Assembly: GCA_037441525.1 (NCBI GenBank) | Contig: JBBISA010000020.1 | Coordinates: 1 to 59,079, forward strand | Length of the DNA stretch: 59,079 bases | DNA from: SKVR01 sp037441525 | GTDB lineage: Bacteria; Bacteroidota; Bacteroidia; Bacteroidales; UBA7960 | Reading direction: 5' to 3' | Part shown: positions 26,656 through 35,787 of the stretch, piece after piece | How positions within the stretch are numbered: position 1 is the stretch's first letter | How the letters are laid out: each line of letters starts with the position of its first letter | Position numbers and translations under genes: made by a program | Notes under the pieces: generated by a model | Database searches by the model: none | What the model was told of the DNA's origin: nothing | The model's input: the letters and a program-made list of their open reading frames with translations, nothing else

Positions 26656-27927
26656 ATGATACCTTTTTTACCCCATCATACCTTTTCTTCAATGATCTTT
26701 CCCGGAATACTCCGAAAATTATTCTTTATATTTCTGCTTTGTTTCCCGGTTCTTGTTAATGCCCAAAGTGCCAATGAATCGTACGCAAGAGGAGTGCAGC
26801 TAATGGCAACCCAAAACTATTCAATGGCTATCGATGAGTTTGGCAGGGCCATTCAACTTGTACCCTATTTTTACGAGGCACTTTATGAACGTGGCAGATG
26901 TTTTCAGTTTTTGAATGACCCTAACAAAGCAATTGTTGATTTTACAACTGCCATTGAGCACAATCCTTCATTTGCCGATGCCTTTTTTGCCCGGGGACTA
27001 TCGCAGTCTGCCCTGGGAAAACATAACCCTGCCCAAGGCGATTTCACTAAAACCATTGAGTATAATCCCCGCCATGTTGATGCTTATCTTAAGCGATCGG
27101 AAATCAACAGCAGGACCGGAGCCATTGTGCCTGCCATCAATGACCTGACCAGGGTTATTGAATTGGGACACAAGAATCCGAATGTGTACTTTAATCGCGG
27201 AAAACTTTACATGCAGCGCAAAGAAGTTGATCTGGCACTTGCCGATTATACCGCCGCCATCGAATTAGACCCTTTGCATTTAGAGTTAAGAGTAGAAAGG
27301 GCGATGATTTTCATCGAAAAACAGGATTTTTTAACCGCAGCATCCGATTTGTCGGTAGCCATAGATAACGGGATGAAGAACCTTCAGATTTTTCAATTGC
27401 GCGCCAATGCCTTTTTTATGGGCGCGAATTATTCTGCCGCAGTCGACGATTATACCCAACTGATAAATACCTACCGGCAACGTACCGAAGAGGTTTACAA
27501 CCGTAGAGCATTGGCTTATTTTCATTCAGGGGAATATGAAGCTGCAGCCCGCGATTTTACCAGAGTGGTGGGCATGAACCGCAACAACGAAGAAGCCTAT
27601 ATTTGGCGGGCTCAGTCCTATCATAAACTGGGACGCGAGGCTCAGGCAATGGTCGATTACCGGTTAATTCTGCAGATTAACCCCCGGAATGTAATGGCCT
27701 ATCAAACCCGGGGTGGCATAATGATGGAAAGTGGTAAATTGAACGAAGCGCTTGAAGACCTGAATATGGCCATAAAACTTAGCCCTGCTGCTGCTAACCT
27801 ATACTATACCCGGGCAACGGTTTTTGCGCAATTGAATAATAAACGCAATGCCTGCGATGATCTGCGACAAGCAGCAGCCCTGGGGCACGAAGACGCCAGA
27901 AAACGAATATCCTCGTTTTGTTTTTAA
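26656..27927 (+). CDS. Secreted tetratricopeptide-repeat protein
   Basis: About 423 residues. The longest frame opens with TTG at 26641; ATG at 26656 or 26692 is more likely, the latter directly before the signal peptide (ILRKLFFIFLLCFPVLVNAQ). The mature protein is a run of about eleven TPR motifs of 34 residues (for example ALYERGRCFQFLNDPNKAI and AYIWRAQSYHKLGREAQAM) with no other domain. It probably serves as a periplasmic or envelope scaffold for protein-protein contact; the partner is unknown. It stands alone. Confidence 0.85.
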   Translation: MIPFLPHHTFSSMIFPGILRKLFFIFLLCFPVLVNAQSANESYARGVQLMATQNYSMAIDEFGRAIQLVPYFYEALYERGRCFQFLNDPNKAIVDFTTAIEHNPSFADAFFARGLSQSALGKHNPAQGDFTKTIEYNPRHVDAYLKRSEINSRTGAIVPAINDLTRVIELGHKNPNVYFNRGKLYMQRKEVDLALADYTAAIELDPLHLELRVERAMIFIEKQDFLTAASDLSVAIDNGMKNLQIFQLRANAFFMGANYSAAVDDYTQLINTYRQRTEEVYNRRALAYFHSGEYEAAARDFTRVVGMNRNNEEAYIWRAQSYHKLGREAQAMVDYRLILQINPRNVMAYQTRGGIMMESGKLNEALEDLNMAIKLSPAAANLYYTRATVFAQLNNKRNACDDLRQAAALGHEDARKRISSFCF

Positions 27928-28105
27928 TATCAGGTTTTGATTGTTCTTCTCCTTTAATTCAATCAAATGATACAGATTCAGTTTACCGGTAATTTACATT
28001 CATCATTTATTCTGCTTATTGCGCAGAGGGTGGGGTAATAGGGTCTGTTTTTTTATAAAAAACAATCCATCCCTCTTTTTTTGATAATCAGCTGATTATT
28101 TTTTA

Positions 28106-28304
28106 AGCCATCCCCAATGCACGGGGACTTTAGTCCCATTTTAAGAACTTTTGCAATTGCGCTGTCAAATAATGCATTGGCCCTAATTTTATGTATTTCG
28201 CAGCGCACTTTTTTATCCTTCAAATTCTCCACCGTGACTTTAGTCAACGGCAATGGATTTTAAATCAAAAATATTTCTGGCAAGATTGCGGATATTCACA
28301 CAAT
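28106..28304. repeat. Family 2 dispersed repeat, copy 2
   Basis: Aligns along its whole length with 13415-13613. Bracketing palindromes are GGGACTTTAGTCCC (28125-28138) and TGACTTTAGTCA (28235-28246). An open minus-strand frame crosses it (for example KDKKVRCEIHKIRANALF), but the other copy has stops there. It abuts an inverted family 1 fragment at 28309. Confidence 0.8.
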
Positions 28305-28308
28305 ATTT

Positions 28309-28392
28309 TTAGCATTAGAAATAGCGTAAGAAAAACTAGGAATTTGTAATCAGAAATGCTTGCAATTTTTGTTTTTCTAATCCGGGTTTAAT
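28309..28392 (-). repeat. Family 1 element, inverted and deleted copy
   Basis: Read on the minus strand it starts TAAACCCGGATTAG, then passes directly into the main hairpin (AGAAAAAC, GCAAGCATTTCTGATTAC, AGTTTTTCT). The two small hairpins on the left and the whole right third are missing. It is fused to the edge of family 2 copy 2. Confidence 0.75.
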
Positions 28393-28460
28393 TGAAGAAA
28401 ATTAGTAAGTGGCAAAAGCCAATAGCTGCATTTCTTTTTCTGTGCCCGGGGGAAAAAACA

Positions 28461-28495
28461 AAAGAGCGCCGCCATACCCGGGACGCTCTTTTTAT
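28461..28495. terminator. Terminator downstream of rpsA
   Basis: AAAGAGCG (28461-28468) pairs with CGCTCTTT (28484-28491). On the minus strand the stem is followed by a T-rich tract, so it would end rpsA transcription. Confidence 0.8.
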
Positions 28496-28517
28496 TCGAC
28501 ATATAAAAGGATTTCTC

Positions 28518-30578
28518 TTATTTATCTTCGGAAGGTTCTTCAGCTGGGTCGGCTGATGTTTTTTTAGCTTTTTCAGCTTTGGGTTCAGCAGCAGGTGTTT
28601 CAGCAGCTACTTCAGGAGCAGGCGCTGCAGCTTTAGTTGTTTTTTTGGCTGGTTTTACTGTCTTTTCCGATTTTTCAAGGTCGCTTTTCAGTGTAGCCAA
28701 TACATCGAGGTCGCCAAGGGTTGTTTTCTCCATAGTGTCCTTGATTTTCTTAACAGCTTTCTGGGTTGAATTTTCCTGAGATTTTTTCTCCTCGGCAGCC
28801 GCTTTCTTTTCAGCGTATTGAGCATCCTGATAAACCTTTGAATGAGAAACCACTATTTTCTTGCTTTCTTTATTGAATTCAATCACTTTGAAATCAATAG
28901 TTTCATCCATCTTGGTAGTAGTGCCGTCTTCTTTTACGATATGACGGGTGGGGGCAAAGCCTTCAACGCCATACGGAAGAGCAACAATTACACCTTTGTC
29001 AGATGAACCAACGATGGTTCCCTGGTGCACAGAGTCGATGGTGAAAACAGACTCAAAAACATCCCAGGGATTTTCTTCGAGTTGCTTATGACCAAGACTC
29101 AGGCGGCGGTTTTCTTTATCAACATCAAGAACAACCACTTCAATAGATTCACCGATCTTGGTGAATTCGGCGGGATGCTTTATCTTTTTACTCCATGAAA
29201 GGTCGCTGATGTGGATAAGTCCGTCAACACCTTCTTCGAGTTCAACAAAAATGCCGAAATTGGTAAAATTGCGAACGGTTGCATTGTGCTTGCTGTTAAC
29301 CGGGTATTTTTCGTGAATGTTAGACCATGGATCGGGAATAAGTTGCTTGATACCCAATGACATTTTCCTTTCTTCGCGATCGAGGGTAAGGATAACCGCT
29401 TCCACTTCATCACCAACCTTTAGGAAATCCTGGGCGGTGCGCAGGTGCTGCGACCATGACATTTCTGATACGTGGATGAGGCCTTCCACTCCGGGAGCGA
29501 TTTCGATAAATGCACCGTAATCGGCAATTACAACCACTTTGCCTTTTACCTTATCTCCAATCTTAAGGTTTTCGTTCAGTGAATCCCATGGGTGTGATGT
29601 GAGCTGTTTCAAACCGAGGGCAATACGTTTCTTGTTGTCGTCGAAATCGAGAATAACCACATTGATTTTCTGATCGAGTACCACAATTTCTTCAGGATGA
29701 TTGATGCGGCCCCATGAAAGGTCGGTAATATGAACCAGACCATCCACTCCGCCAAGATCAACAAAAACACCATAAGAGGTAATGTTTTTAACGGTGCCCT
29801 CGAGTATCTGTCCTTTTTCAAGCTTGGAAATGATTTCGGCTTTCTGTATTTCAAGTTCGGCTTCAATAAGTGCTTTATGCGATACAACAACGTTTTTGTA
29901 TTCGTGGTTAATTTTTACAACCTTGAATTCCATTGTTTTACCTACATAGATATCGTAATCGCGGATGGGTTTAACATCGATCTGCGAGCCGGGTAAGAAG
30001 GCTTCAATACCGAAAACATCAACAATAAGACCGCCTTTGGTGCGGCATTTTACGAACCCGTTGATGATTTCGTCGTTCTCCATAGCGCTGTTGATGCGTT
30101 CCCATGAACGAAGAGTGCGGGCTTTTTTGTGCGAAAGCACCAGCTGTCCGCTAATATCTTCCTGGGTTTCAACATACACTTCAATTTTATCGCCATTTTT
30201 AAGTTCGGGGTTGTACCTTACTTCTGCAGCAGGTATTACACCATCTGACTTGAAGCCAATATTAACAACAACTTCCCTGTTGTTCATTGAAACAACGGTT
30301 CCGTCAATTACTTCACCATCGCCAATAGACTTAAGCGTTTCATCGTACAGGGCTTCCATACGGATTCTTTCATCTTTGGAATAGTTCTCAGTCTTTTTGC
30401 CGATAGAATCCCAGTCAAAATCTCCGGGTATGGGCATGGGTTGGGGTTGAGCTGCTTTTTTTTGTTTTGCATCTGCTACTTCTGCTACCTCTGCTACCAC
30501 TTCAGGGGTGGTTTCTTCTACTTGGTTCTGAACAGCTTCTTCCTGGTTGGCTGTCAAATCTTTGTTTTCTTCTGACAT
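28518..30578 (-). CDS. rpsA: 30S ribosomal protein S1
   Basis: A 686-residue S1 protein. An acidic N-terminal extension (about 1-70, rich in E, Q and V) is followed by six S1 RNA-binding domains. Each shows the typical core, for example GVFVDLGGVDGLVHITDLSW and GAFIEIAPGVEGLIHVSEMSW. The C-terminal 85 residues are a Lys/Ala/Glu-rich low-complexity tail. S1 binds mRNA on the small subunit and matters where Shine-Dalgarno sites are weak, as in this phylum. It is longer than the usual 560-600 residues, mainly through the two tails. A possible -7 box is the complement of CAAAAGTA at 30654-30661. Confidence 0.95.
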   Translation of the reverse strand: MSEENKDLTANQEEAVQNQVEETTPEVVAEVAEVADAKQKKAAQPQPMPIPGDFDWDSIGKKTENYSKDERIRMEALYDETLKSIGDGEVIDGTVVSMNNREVVVNIGFKSDGVIPAAEVRYNPELKNGDKIEVYVETQEDISGQLVLSHKKARTLRSWERINSAMENDEIINGFVKCRTKGGLIVDVFGIEAFLPGSQIDVKPIRDYDIYVGKTMEFKVVKINHEYKNVVVSHKALIEAELEIQKAEIISKLEKGQILEGTVKNITSYGVFVDLGGVDGLVHITDLSWGRINHPEEIVVLDQKINVVILDFDDNKKRIALGLKQLTSHPWDSLNENLKIGDKVKGKVVVIADYGAFIEIAPGVEGLIHVSEMSWSQHLRTAQDFLKVGDEVEAVILTLDREERKMSLGIKQLIPDPWSNIHEKYPVNSKHNATVRNFTNFGIFVELEEGVDGLIHISDLSWSKKIKHPAEFTKIGESIEVVVLDVDKENRRLSLGHKQLEENPWDVFESVFTIDSVHQGTIVGSSDKGVIVALPYGVEGFAPTRHIVKEDGTTTKMDETIDFKVIEFNKESKKIVVSHSKVYQDAQYAEKKAAAEEKKSQENSTQKAVKKIKDTMEKTTLGDLDVLATLKSDLEKSEKTVKPAKKTTKAAAPAPEVAAETPAAEPKAEKAKKTSADPAEEPSEDK

Positions 30579-30885
30579 TAATTTAAAAATACTGTGGTAA
30601 CCGAAGTTACCGGGTTAAACAATAAGTGAATTAGGCCCAAAATTTTGGGATTGCAAAAGTACACAAATTCTTGCCAAATAAAAAACTTATAATCAAGTTT
30701 TTATCACTATTTTACTTGTCTGTTTGACCTAACAATAATTTAAATTACATCAATTAACATCGGTTAATGTTTTTTATTATTTTTGGCAAATCGTACAAAC
30801 AAACCTTAAACGCATATTACCAAACGGCAATTTTTTTAGCTAAACCAATTCATCTAGTTAAACAGGTCATTAAAAAAGGAGGAAA
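30579..30885. other. Divergent promoter region between rpsA and the sensor gene
   Basis: AT-rich. TATTTTTG at 30778-30785 is a candidate -7 box for the plus-strand gene and TACTTTTG (complement of 30654-30661) for rpsA. Neither has a well-placed -33 element. No repeat or RNA gene is seen. Confidence 0.45.
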
Positions 30886-32697
30886 ATGAAAAGGATCGCA
30901 ACATGGTATAGGAATCTGGCTTTGAGCCCAAGAGTTATTCTGAGTTTGAATACGGCTATTTTTGTTTGCATATTTCTTATTTCAATTTTTGCAACTTTAA
31001 ACAGAATAGCTGTTCAGAAAAGAGAAGCAAGCGGAATTGTAATAAATGAGTTGAGCCAGGTAGCCAATTTGTTGAACTTTTTGCAGGATAAACCCATTTC
31101 CGACCTTGAGCCCATTATTAAACCACGTTTGTTGTTCGATACAGGGTTTATATCAATTGTTAATCTTGATGGTGATGTACTTATCTGCCGAGAGAGACAG
31201 GGGAAAAACATAGCTGGTACCCCAATGTTTACCGAACTACGCAAAGCTCACACCGGCGAATACATTTATTACAATCCACAGATTGGTGATACCGAATACC
31301 AATATCACTCATATTTTGAGCCCCTTGGCCTCTACATTACTGCTACTATCCGGAAAAAGGAGTTTATTGACAGCCAGGTAAGAAATACATTAAGAATTAT
31401 GGTAATAGCGCTGATTTTCTCGTGGTCGGTTTTTACCATCGTAATCCATTTTATAATGAAATCTATCTCTGTTCCTGTAAAACGAATGAGAAAGGTCTTA
31501 GGGGCTTTGGGAAAGGGAGATCTTTCAGAAGAGTTTTCCTTTCCCTATAAGGACGAGCTTGGTCAAATGGTACATTCTTTAAATGAATTGCAGCTGGGAT
31601 TGAGACAAACCGCTGCCTTTGCTGCCGAGATAGGAAAGAATAACTTTGATTTCCCATTCAAACCTATGAGCGAAAAAGATACCCTGGGCAATGCTCTTAT
31701 CGAAATGCGCCAAAGCCTTAAGATTGCCAATGATGAAGAAAGGCTTCGCAAACTGGAAGATGAGAAGCGAAACTGGACTACTCAGGGACTGGCCCGGTTT
31801 GCAGAAATCCTGCGTCAGAATAATAATAACATCAATGAATTATCCTACGATATTATCAAAAACCTGGTAGAGTATTTAGGCATTAATCAGGGCGGGATTT
31901 TTATATTGAACGAAAATACCGAAACCAAGGAAAAGTGGCTCGAACTAACAGCCTGCTATGCTTATGACAGGCGAAAATATCTCGATAAGAAAGTTATAAT
32001 TGGTGAAGGTTTGGTAGGTACCTGTTTTCTCGAAAAAGAACCCATTTATATTACGAAAGTACCTCAGGATTATATAAGGATTACTTCAGGATTGGGAGAT
32101 GAGAATCCAAGCTCATTGTTGCTGATACCCCTAAAATTGAACGACGAAATATATGGTGTGATTGAATTGGCTTCCTTTCATCAGTTCGAAAAATACAGGA
32201 TTGAATTTGTTGAAAAAATAGGGGAGAGCATCGCGTCTACAATTTCATCGGTTAAGATTAATATCCGCACTGCCTTGTTGCTCCAAAAGTCGCAACAGCA
32301 AGCTGAGGAGATGCGTGCACAGGAAGAAGAAATGCGCCAGAATATGGAAGAACTCCATGCCACACAGGAAGCCATGGCCGAAAAGGAACGTGAAAATCTT
32401 CGTACAATTGATGAGCTTACCGCCTACAACAATTCGCTCAGACAAGAGGTAGATGAACTAAACGCCAGAATATCTGAATTCGAATACCAGCATCGCAGCC
32501 AACTTTCCCCACAAACCATTCCACCGGTAGCAGAAATTGAGAGAACTGAAACGACGATGAGCGAAGAAGATGCAGATACACTCCAATGGGCTGATGATGA
32601 TGGTCTTCACCAGAGCAAAAGCACCGAAAATCAGAAAGCCTGGTCGGAACATATTACCCAGAAAGGGAAAACCTTCCGCAAATCGAAAAAGAAATAG
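30886..32697 (+). CDS. Membrane sensor protein with HAMP, GAF and coiled coil, no kinase
   Basis: A 603-residue protein: transmembrane helix 1 (about 16-37), an extracytoplasmic domain with a Cache-like core (about 38-165), transmembrane helix 2 (about 170-192), HAMP (about 193-245), GAF (about 300-455), then a Gln/Glu-rich coiled coil (about 460-545, QQAEEMRAQEEEMRQNMEEL) and a polar tail. No histidine kinase, GGDEF, phosphatase or methyl-accepting output domain is present, so signalling must go through a partner or the coil itself. It has an unusually good AAAGGAGG Shine-Dalgarno site 6 bp before the ATG. It is convergent with lon. Confidence 0.85.
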   Translation: MKRIATWYRNLALSPRVILSLNTAIFVCIFLISIFATLNRIAVQKREASGIVINELSQVANLLNFLQDKPISDLEPIIKPRLLFDTGFISIVNLDGDVLICRERQGKNIAGTPMFTELRKAHTGEYIYYNPQIGDTEYQYHSYFEPLGLYITATIRKKEFIDSQVRNTLRIMVIALIFSWSVFTIVIHFIMKSISVPVKRMRKVLGALGKGDLSEEFSFPYKDELGQMVHSLNELQLGLRQTAAFAAEIGKNNFDFPFKPMSEKDTLGNALIEMRQSLKIANDEERLRKLEDEKRNWTTQGLARFAEILRQNNNNINELSYDIIKNLVEYLGINQGGIFILNENTETKEKWLELTACYAYDRRKYLDKKVIIGEGLVGTCFLEKEPIYITKVPQDYIRITSGLGDENPSSLLLIPLKLNDEIYGVIELASFHQFEKYRIEFVEKIGESIASTISSVKINIRTALLLQKSQQQAEEMRAQEEEMRQNMEELHATQEAMAEKERENLRTIDELTAYNNSLRQEVDELNARISEFEYQHRSQLSPQTIPPVAEIERTETTMSEEDADTLQWADDDGLHQSKSTENQKAWSEHITQKGKTFRKSKKK

Positions 32698-32716
32698 GAA
32701 CTAAGAAGCTAATTTA

Positions 32717-32757
32717 AAAATGCTTGAGCTCAATCAACGGGCTCCAGCATTTTTTTT
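32717..32757. terminator. Terminator shared by the sensor gene and lon
   Basis: AAAATGCT (32717-32724) pairs with AGCATTTT (32746-32753), with an inner GAGC/GCTC pair, and is followed by eight T residues on the plus strand. It overlaps the last codons of lon. Confidence 0.85.
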
Positions 32758-35186
32758 ACTTTACCCTTTTCAAGGGCCAGGTCAACAACCTGAATCATCT
32801 CCTTAATATAGTGAAAATTAAGTCCAAAAATATAAATGGGTTTTATTTCATCCACGTCCTTTTTATTATCAACTGATAAAATGAGGTCGGTAACGCTGGC
32901 TCTTTTTGCAGCCAGAATTTTTTCCTTGATACCGCCAACAGCAGTAACCCTGCCGCGAAGGGTAATCTCGCCCGTCATGGCAATGGCCGGTTTTACCTTG
33001 CGTCGTGTGAAGGCCGATACCAGCGCGGTGAAAATGGTGATGCCTGCCGATGGGCCATCCTTTGGGGTTGCACCTTCTGGAACATGGATGTGAACATTGT
33101 ATTTTTCGAAGGGTAAGCCAGATATACCCAGTTCGGTGGCGTTTGATTTCAGGTATTCGTAGGCAAGGGTTGCAGATTCTTTCATTACATCGCCCAGATT
33201 TCCGGTAAGAGTAAGTATCCCCTTCCCTTTGCTAACGCTTACTTCGATATACAATATTTCGCCGCCGGCTGCGGTCCATGCCAACCCGGTTACCACCCCG
33301 GCCATATCCTTTATCAGCGAAGATTCGCGCGAATAGGCGGGTGCCCCCAGTATTGTTGCAAGTTCGCTGTTTTTCAGTGTCTTAGGTTTCTTTTCACCCA
33401 AAACAATTGACTTAGCCCTGTTTCTGATCACTTTGGCAACTTGCTTTTCAAGCAGCCTTACTCCCGATTCGCGGGTATAATCCTGAATGATCTGTTCCAG
33501 AACCTGATTCGAAAAATTAAGTTGCGTAGGCTTTAGGCCATGGGCATCTAGTTGCTTAGGAATAAGATGGCGTTTGGCGATTTCGATTTTTTCTTCCACG
33601 ATGTAGCCGCTCAGATCGATAATTTCCATACGATCGCGCAAGGCCGGATGTATTGTGGTAAGTGTATTGGCAGTGGCAATAAACATAATGTTCGAAAGGT
33701 CGTAGTCTACCTCAAGAAAATTATCATAGAAAGCATTATTTTGTTCTGGATCAAGCACCTCGAGCAGGGCGGCAGCCGGTTCGCCGTTGATGCTCTGGTG
33801 TCCTACCTTGTCTAATTCATCCAGTACAAACACCGGGTTTGAGCTTTTAGCCTTGCGCAGGTTCTGAATAATACGGCCTGGCATAGCGCCTACATAGGTT
33901 TTCCGATGACCCCTTATTTCGGCTTCATCTCTGACACCTCCCAGCGACATACGCACATAGTTGCGCCCTACTGAATCAGCTATACTTTTGCCTAAGGAAG
34001 TTTTTCCTACTCCGGGCGGGCCTACAAAACAAAGAATGGGCGATTTCATATTTCCTTTCAGCTTCAGAACCGCCAGGTATTCTAAAATACGGTCTTTTAT
34101 CTTCTCAAGTCCGAAATGATCGCGATCAAGTATTTCCTGTGCTTTGTCCAGATCAAAATTATCGGGAGTGTATTCGTGCCAGGGAAGTTCAATCAATGTT
34201 TCCAGATAATTGAGTTGCAGCGAATATTCGATGGCTGCGGGGTTCATCCGTTGCAGTTTGCCAAGTTCTTTTTCAAAGGTTTCAGCGGCTTGCCTGCTCC
34301 ATTTTTTCTCGGCGGCCTTTTGCCGTAGTTCGTGTATCTGTTGCTCGTGGGGGTTGCCGCCCAGCTCCTCCTGGATGGTTTTAAGTTGCTGATTTAAAAT
34401 ATAGTCACGCTGTTGCTTATCAATATCTACTTTAACCTTTGAGTGTATCTGGTTCTTTAGTTCAACCACCTGCAATTCTTTGGTGAGATGTGAAAGTACC
34501 GTTTTTGCCCTGGCGTTGATATCGAGAATCTCGAGTAGTTTTTGTTTTTCAGGTACTTCAATGTTCAGATTCGATGAGATGAAATTGACCAGAAAAACCG
34601 GGCTTTCAATGTTTTGAAGTGCAAAGGCAGCTTCGCTGGGAATATGTGGCGACTTTTGTATAATCTGTGTAGCCAGGTCCTTAATGGTGCTGATCAGTGC
34701 TTTAAAATTTTTATCAGATTTGGCGGCAGCAGGTTTATCGAACGAGGAAACTCGGGCACGCAGATAGGGTTCCGTTTCAACTACTGATTCAAGCTTAAAT
34801 CTTTTTTTACCCTGAATGATGGCAGTGGTGCTCCCATCGGGCATCGACAAGGTTTTCAGAATAAAGGCAACCGTTCCAATAGCGTTGAGATCGTCAAACT
34901 CTGGATCTTCAATGAGGTCGTTTTTTTGCGACACCACACCTATAACCTTTTCGCGTTTGTAAATATCACGAACAAGTTTTATTGATTTATCGCGGTTTAT
35001 GGTAATAGGAATTACCACACCCGGAAACAAAACTGTGTTTTTAAGGGGCAGGATAGGCAATGTTTCAGGCAAAGCCTCGGCAGTCATCATCTCTTCCTCT
35101 TCGGGCGAAAGGAGGGGGATAAATTCTGTTTCGGCTTCCATTAATCCGGTCAGGTGTATTCCGTTCAAATCTAAAAACTTATCCAT
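32730..35186 (-). CDS. lon: ATP-dependent protease Lon
   Basis: An 818-residue LonA protease. It has an N-terminal substrate-binding domain (about 40-240, LPILPLKNTVLFPGVVIPI), an AAA+ module with Walker A GPPGVGKTSLGKS and Walker B PVFVLDELDKVG, and a C-terminal peptidase domain with the Ser713 (PKDGPSAGIT) and Lys756 (GGIKEKILAAKR) dyad. It degrades misfolded and regulatory proteins in the cytosol. All key residues are intact. An 8-bp inverted repeat lies 41-76 bp upstream of the start. Confidence 0.96.
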   Translation of the reverse strand: MDKFLDLNGIHLTGLMEAETEFIPLLSPEEEEMMTAEALPETLPILPLKNTVLFPGVVIPITINRDKSIKLVRDIYKREKVIGVVSQKNDLIEDPEFDDLNAIGTVAFILKTLSMPDGSTTAIIQGKKRFKLESVVETEPYLRARVSSFDKPAAAKSDKNFKALISTIKDLATQIIQKSPHIPSEAAFALQNIESPVFLVNFISSNLNIEVPEKQKLLEILDINARAKTVLSHLTKELQVVELKNQIHSKVKVDIDKQQRDYILNQQLKTIQEELGGNPHEQQIHELRQKAAEKKWSRQAAETFEKELGKLQRMNPAAIEYSLQLNYLETLIELPWHEYTPDNFDLDKAQEILDRDHFGLEKIKDRILEYLAVLKLKGNMKSPILCFVGPPGVGKTSLGKSIADSVGRNYVRMSLGGVRDEAEIRGHRKTYVGAMPGRIIQNLRKAKSSNPVFVLDELDKVGHQSINGEPAAALLEVLDPEQNNAFYDNFLEVDYDLSNIMFIATANTLTTIHPALRDRMEIIDLSGYIVEEKIEIAKRHLIPKQLDAHGLKPTQLNFSNQVLEQIIQDYTRESGVRLLEKQVAKVIRNRAKSIVLGEKKPKTLKNSELATILGAPAYSRESSLIKDMAGVVTGLAWTAAGGEILYIEVSVSKGKGILTLTGNLGDVMKESATLAYEYLKSNATELGISGLPFEKYNVHIHVPEGATPKDGPSAGITIFTALVSAFTRRKVKPAIAMTGEITLRGRVTAVGGIKEKILAAKRASVTDLILSVDNKKDVDEIKPIYIFGLNFHYIKEMIQVVDLALEKGKVKKMLEPVD

Positions 35187-35226
35187 AAAGGGTCAAATTG
35201 GCATATTTAGGTAAAATTGACAGCAT

Positions 35227-35262
35227 CACTGACAAATTGAAACTTATCGGTATCTGTCAGTG
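35227..35262 (-). promoter_or_regulatory. Inverted repeat upstream of lon
   Basis: CACTGACA (35227-35234) and TGTCAGTG (35255-35262), 20-bp spacer, 41-76 bp before the lon start. TCAATTTG, one mismatch from a -7 box, lies between the arms on the minus strand, so a protein bound here could control lon. No heat-shock CIRCE sequence is present. Confidence 0.4.
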
Positions 35263-35491
35263 AAATGTGTACACATCTGATAATGATTAATTTGCATGAC
35301 ATGCAATCGTCAGGCCCATTCATTAGCAAACCAGGCTGCCACATGGGTCAACCATTGTGCCACAAAGGTAGCCGGAAAATGGGGATGCTTTTTAAATATT
35401 TGCTGATACTTTCTGGTAATTAACGGTCTCGGGGCAATTGGGTTGTGGTTTTCTTTTTAATGGATATTTGCAAACTTGCCGGTAAATTATT

Positions 35492-35711
35492 CCTTAAACC
35501 GGATTAGCCAATAGAAATTAAGCGAACTAATGAAATAGCCGGGTTTAACCCTGCTTTTGAAAAACAAATTGTATAAGCATTTCTGAACACAAATTCTTAG
35601 TCTTTCCGAGGGGATTTTTGAGCCTAAAAAATTTATTATCAATAGCATAGACTCAAATATTGCTAATCGTGGTCGTTAAATAAAACATCTAAGGCATAAT
35701 CTGGGGTTATT
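35492..35711 (+). repeat. Family 1 dispersed element, copy C (full length, more diverged)
   Basis: Left end TTAAACCGGATTAG, a GGGTTTAACCC hairpin, a main hairpin around AAGCATTTCTGA (about 35558-35607, arms less perfect than in A and B), and right end ACATCTAAGGCATAATCTGG. It ends about 5 bp before the -33 element of the GH5 promoter. Confidence 0.8.
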
Positions 35712-35715
35712 ATTG

Positions 35716-35748
35716 TTTTTGGGCGGTGCAAGTAAACGATTAAATTTG
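35716..35748 (+). promoter_or_regulatory. Consensus promoter of the GH5 gene
   Basis: TTTTTG (35716-35721), then 19 bp, then TAAATTTG (35741-35748), an excellent match to the Bacteroidota -33/-7 consensus. It gives a leader of about 34 nt that contains the AAGGAG ribosome-binding site at 35774-35779. Confidence 0.7.
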
Positions 35749-35787
35749 CATACCCAAAATCAAATTAACCAACTAAGGAGAAAAAAC

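Noticed and set aside
28053..28253. 66-codon minus-strand ORF across family 2 copy 2
   Set aside because: The equivalent frame in copy 1 is broken by stops, so it is more likely part of a repeat than a gene.
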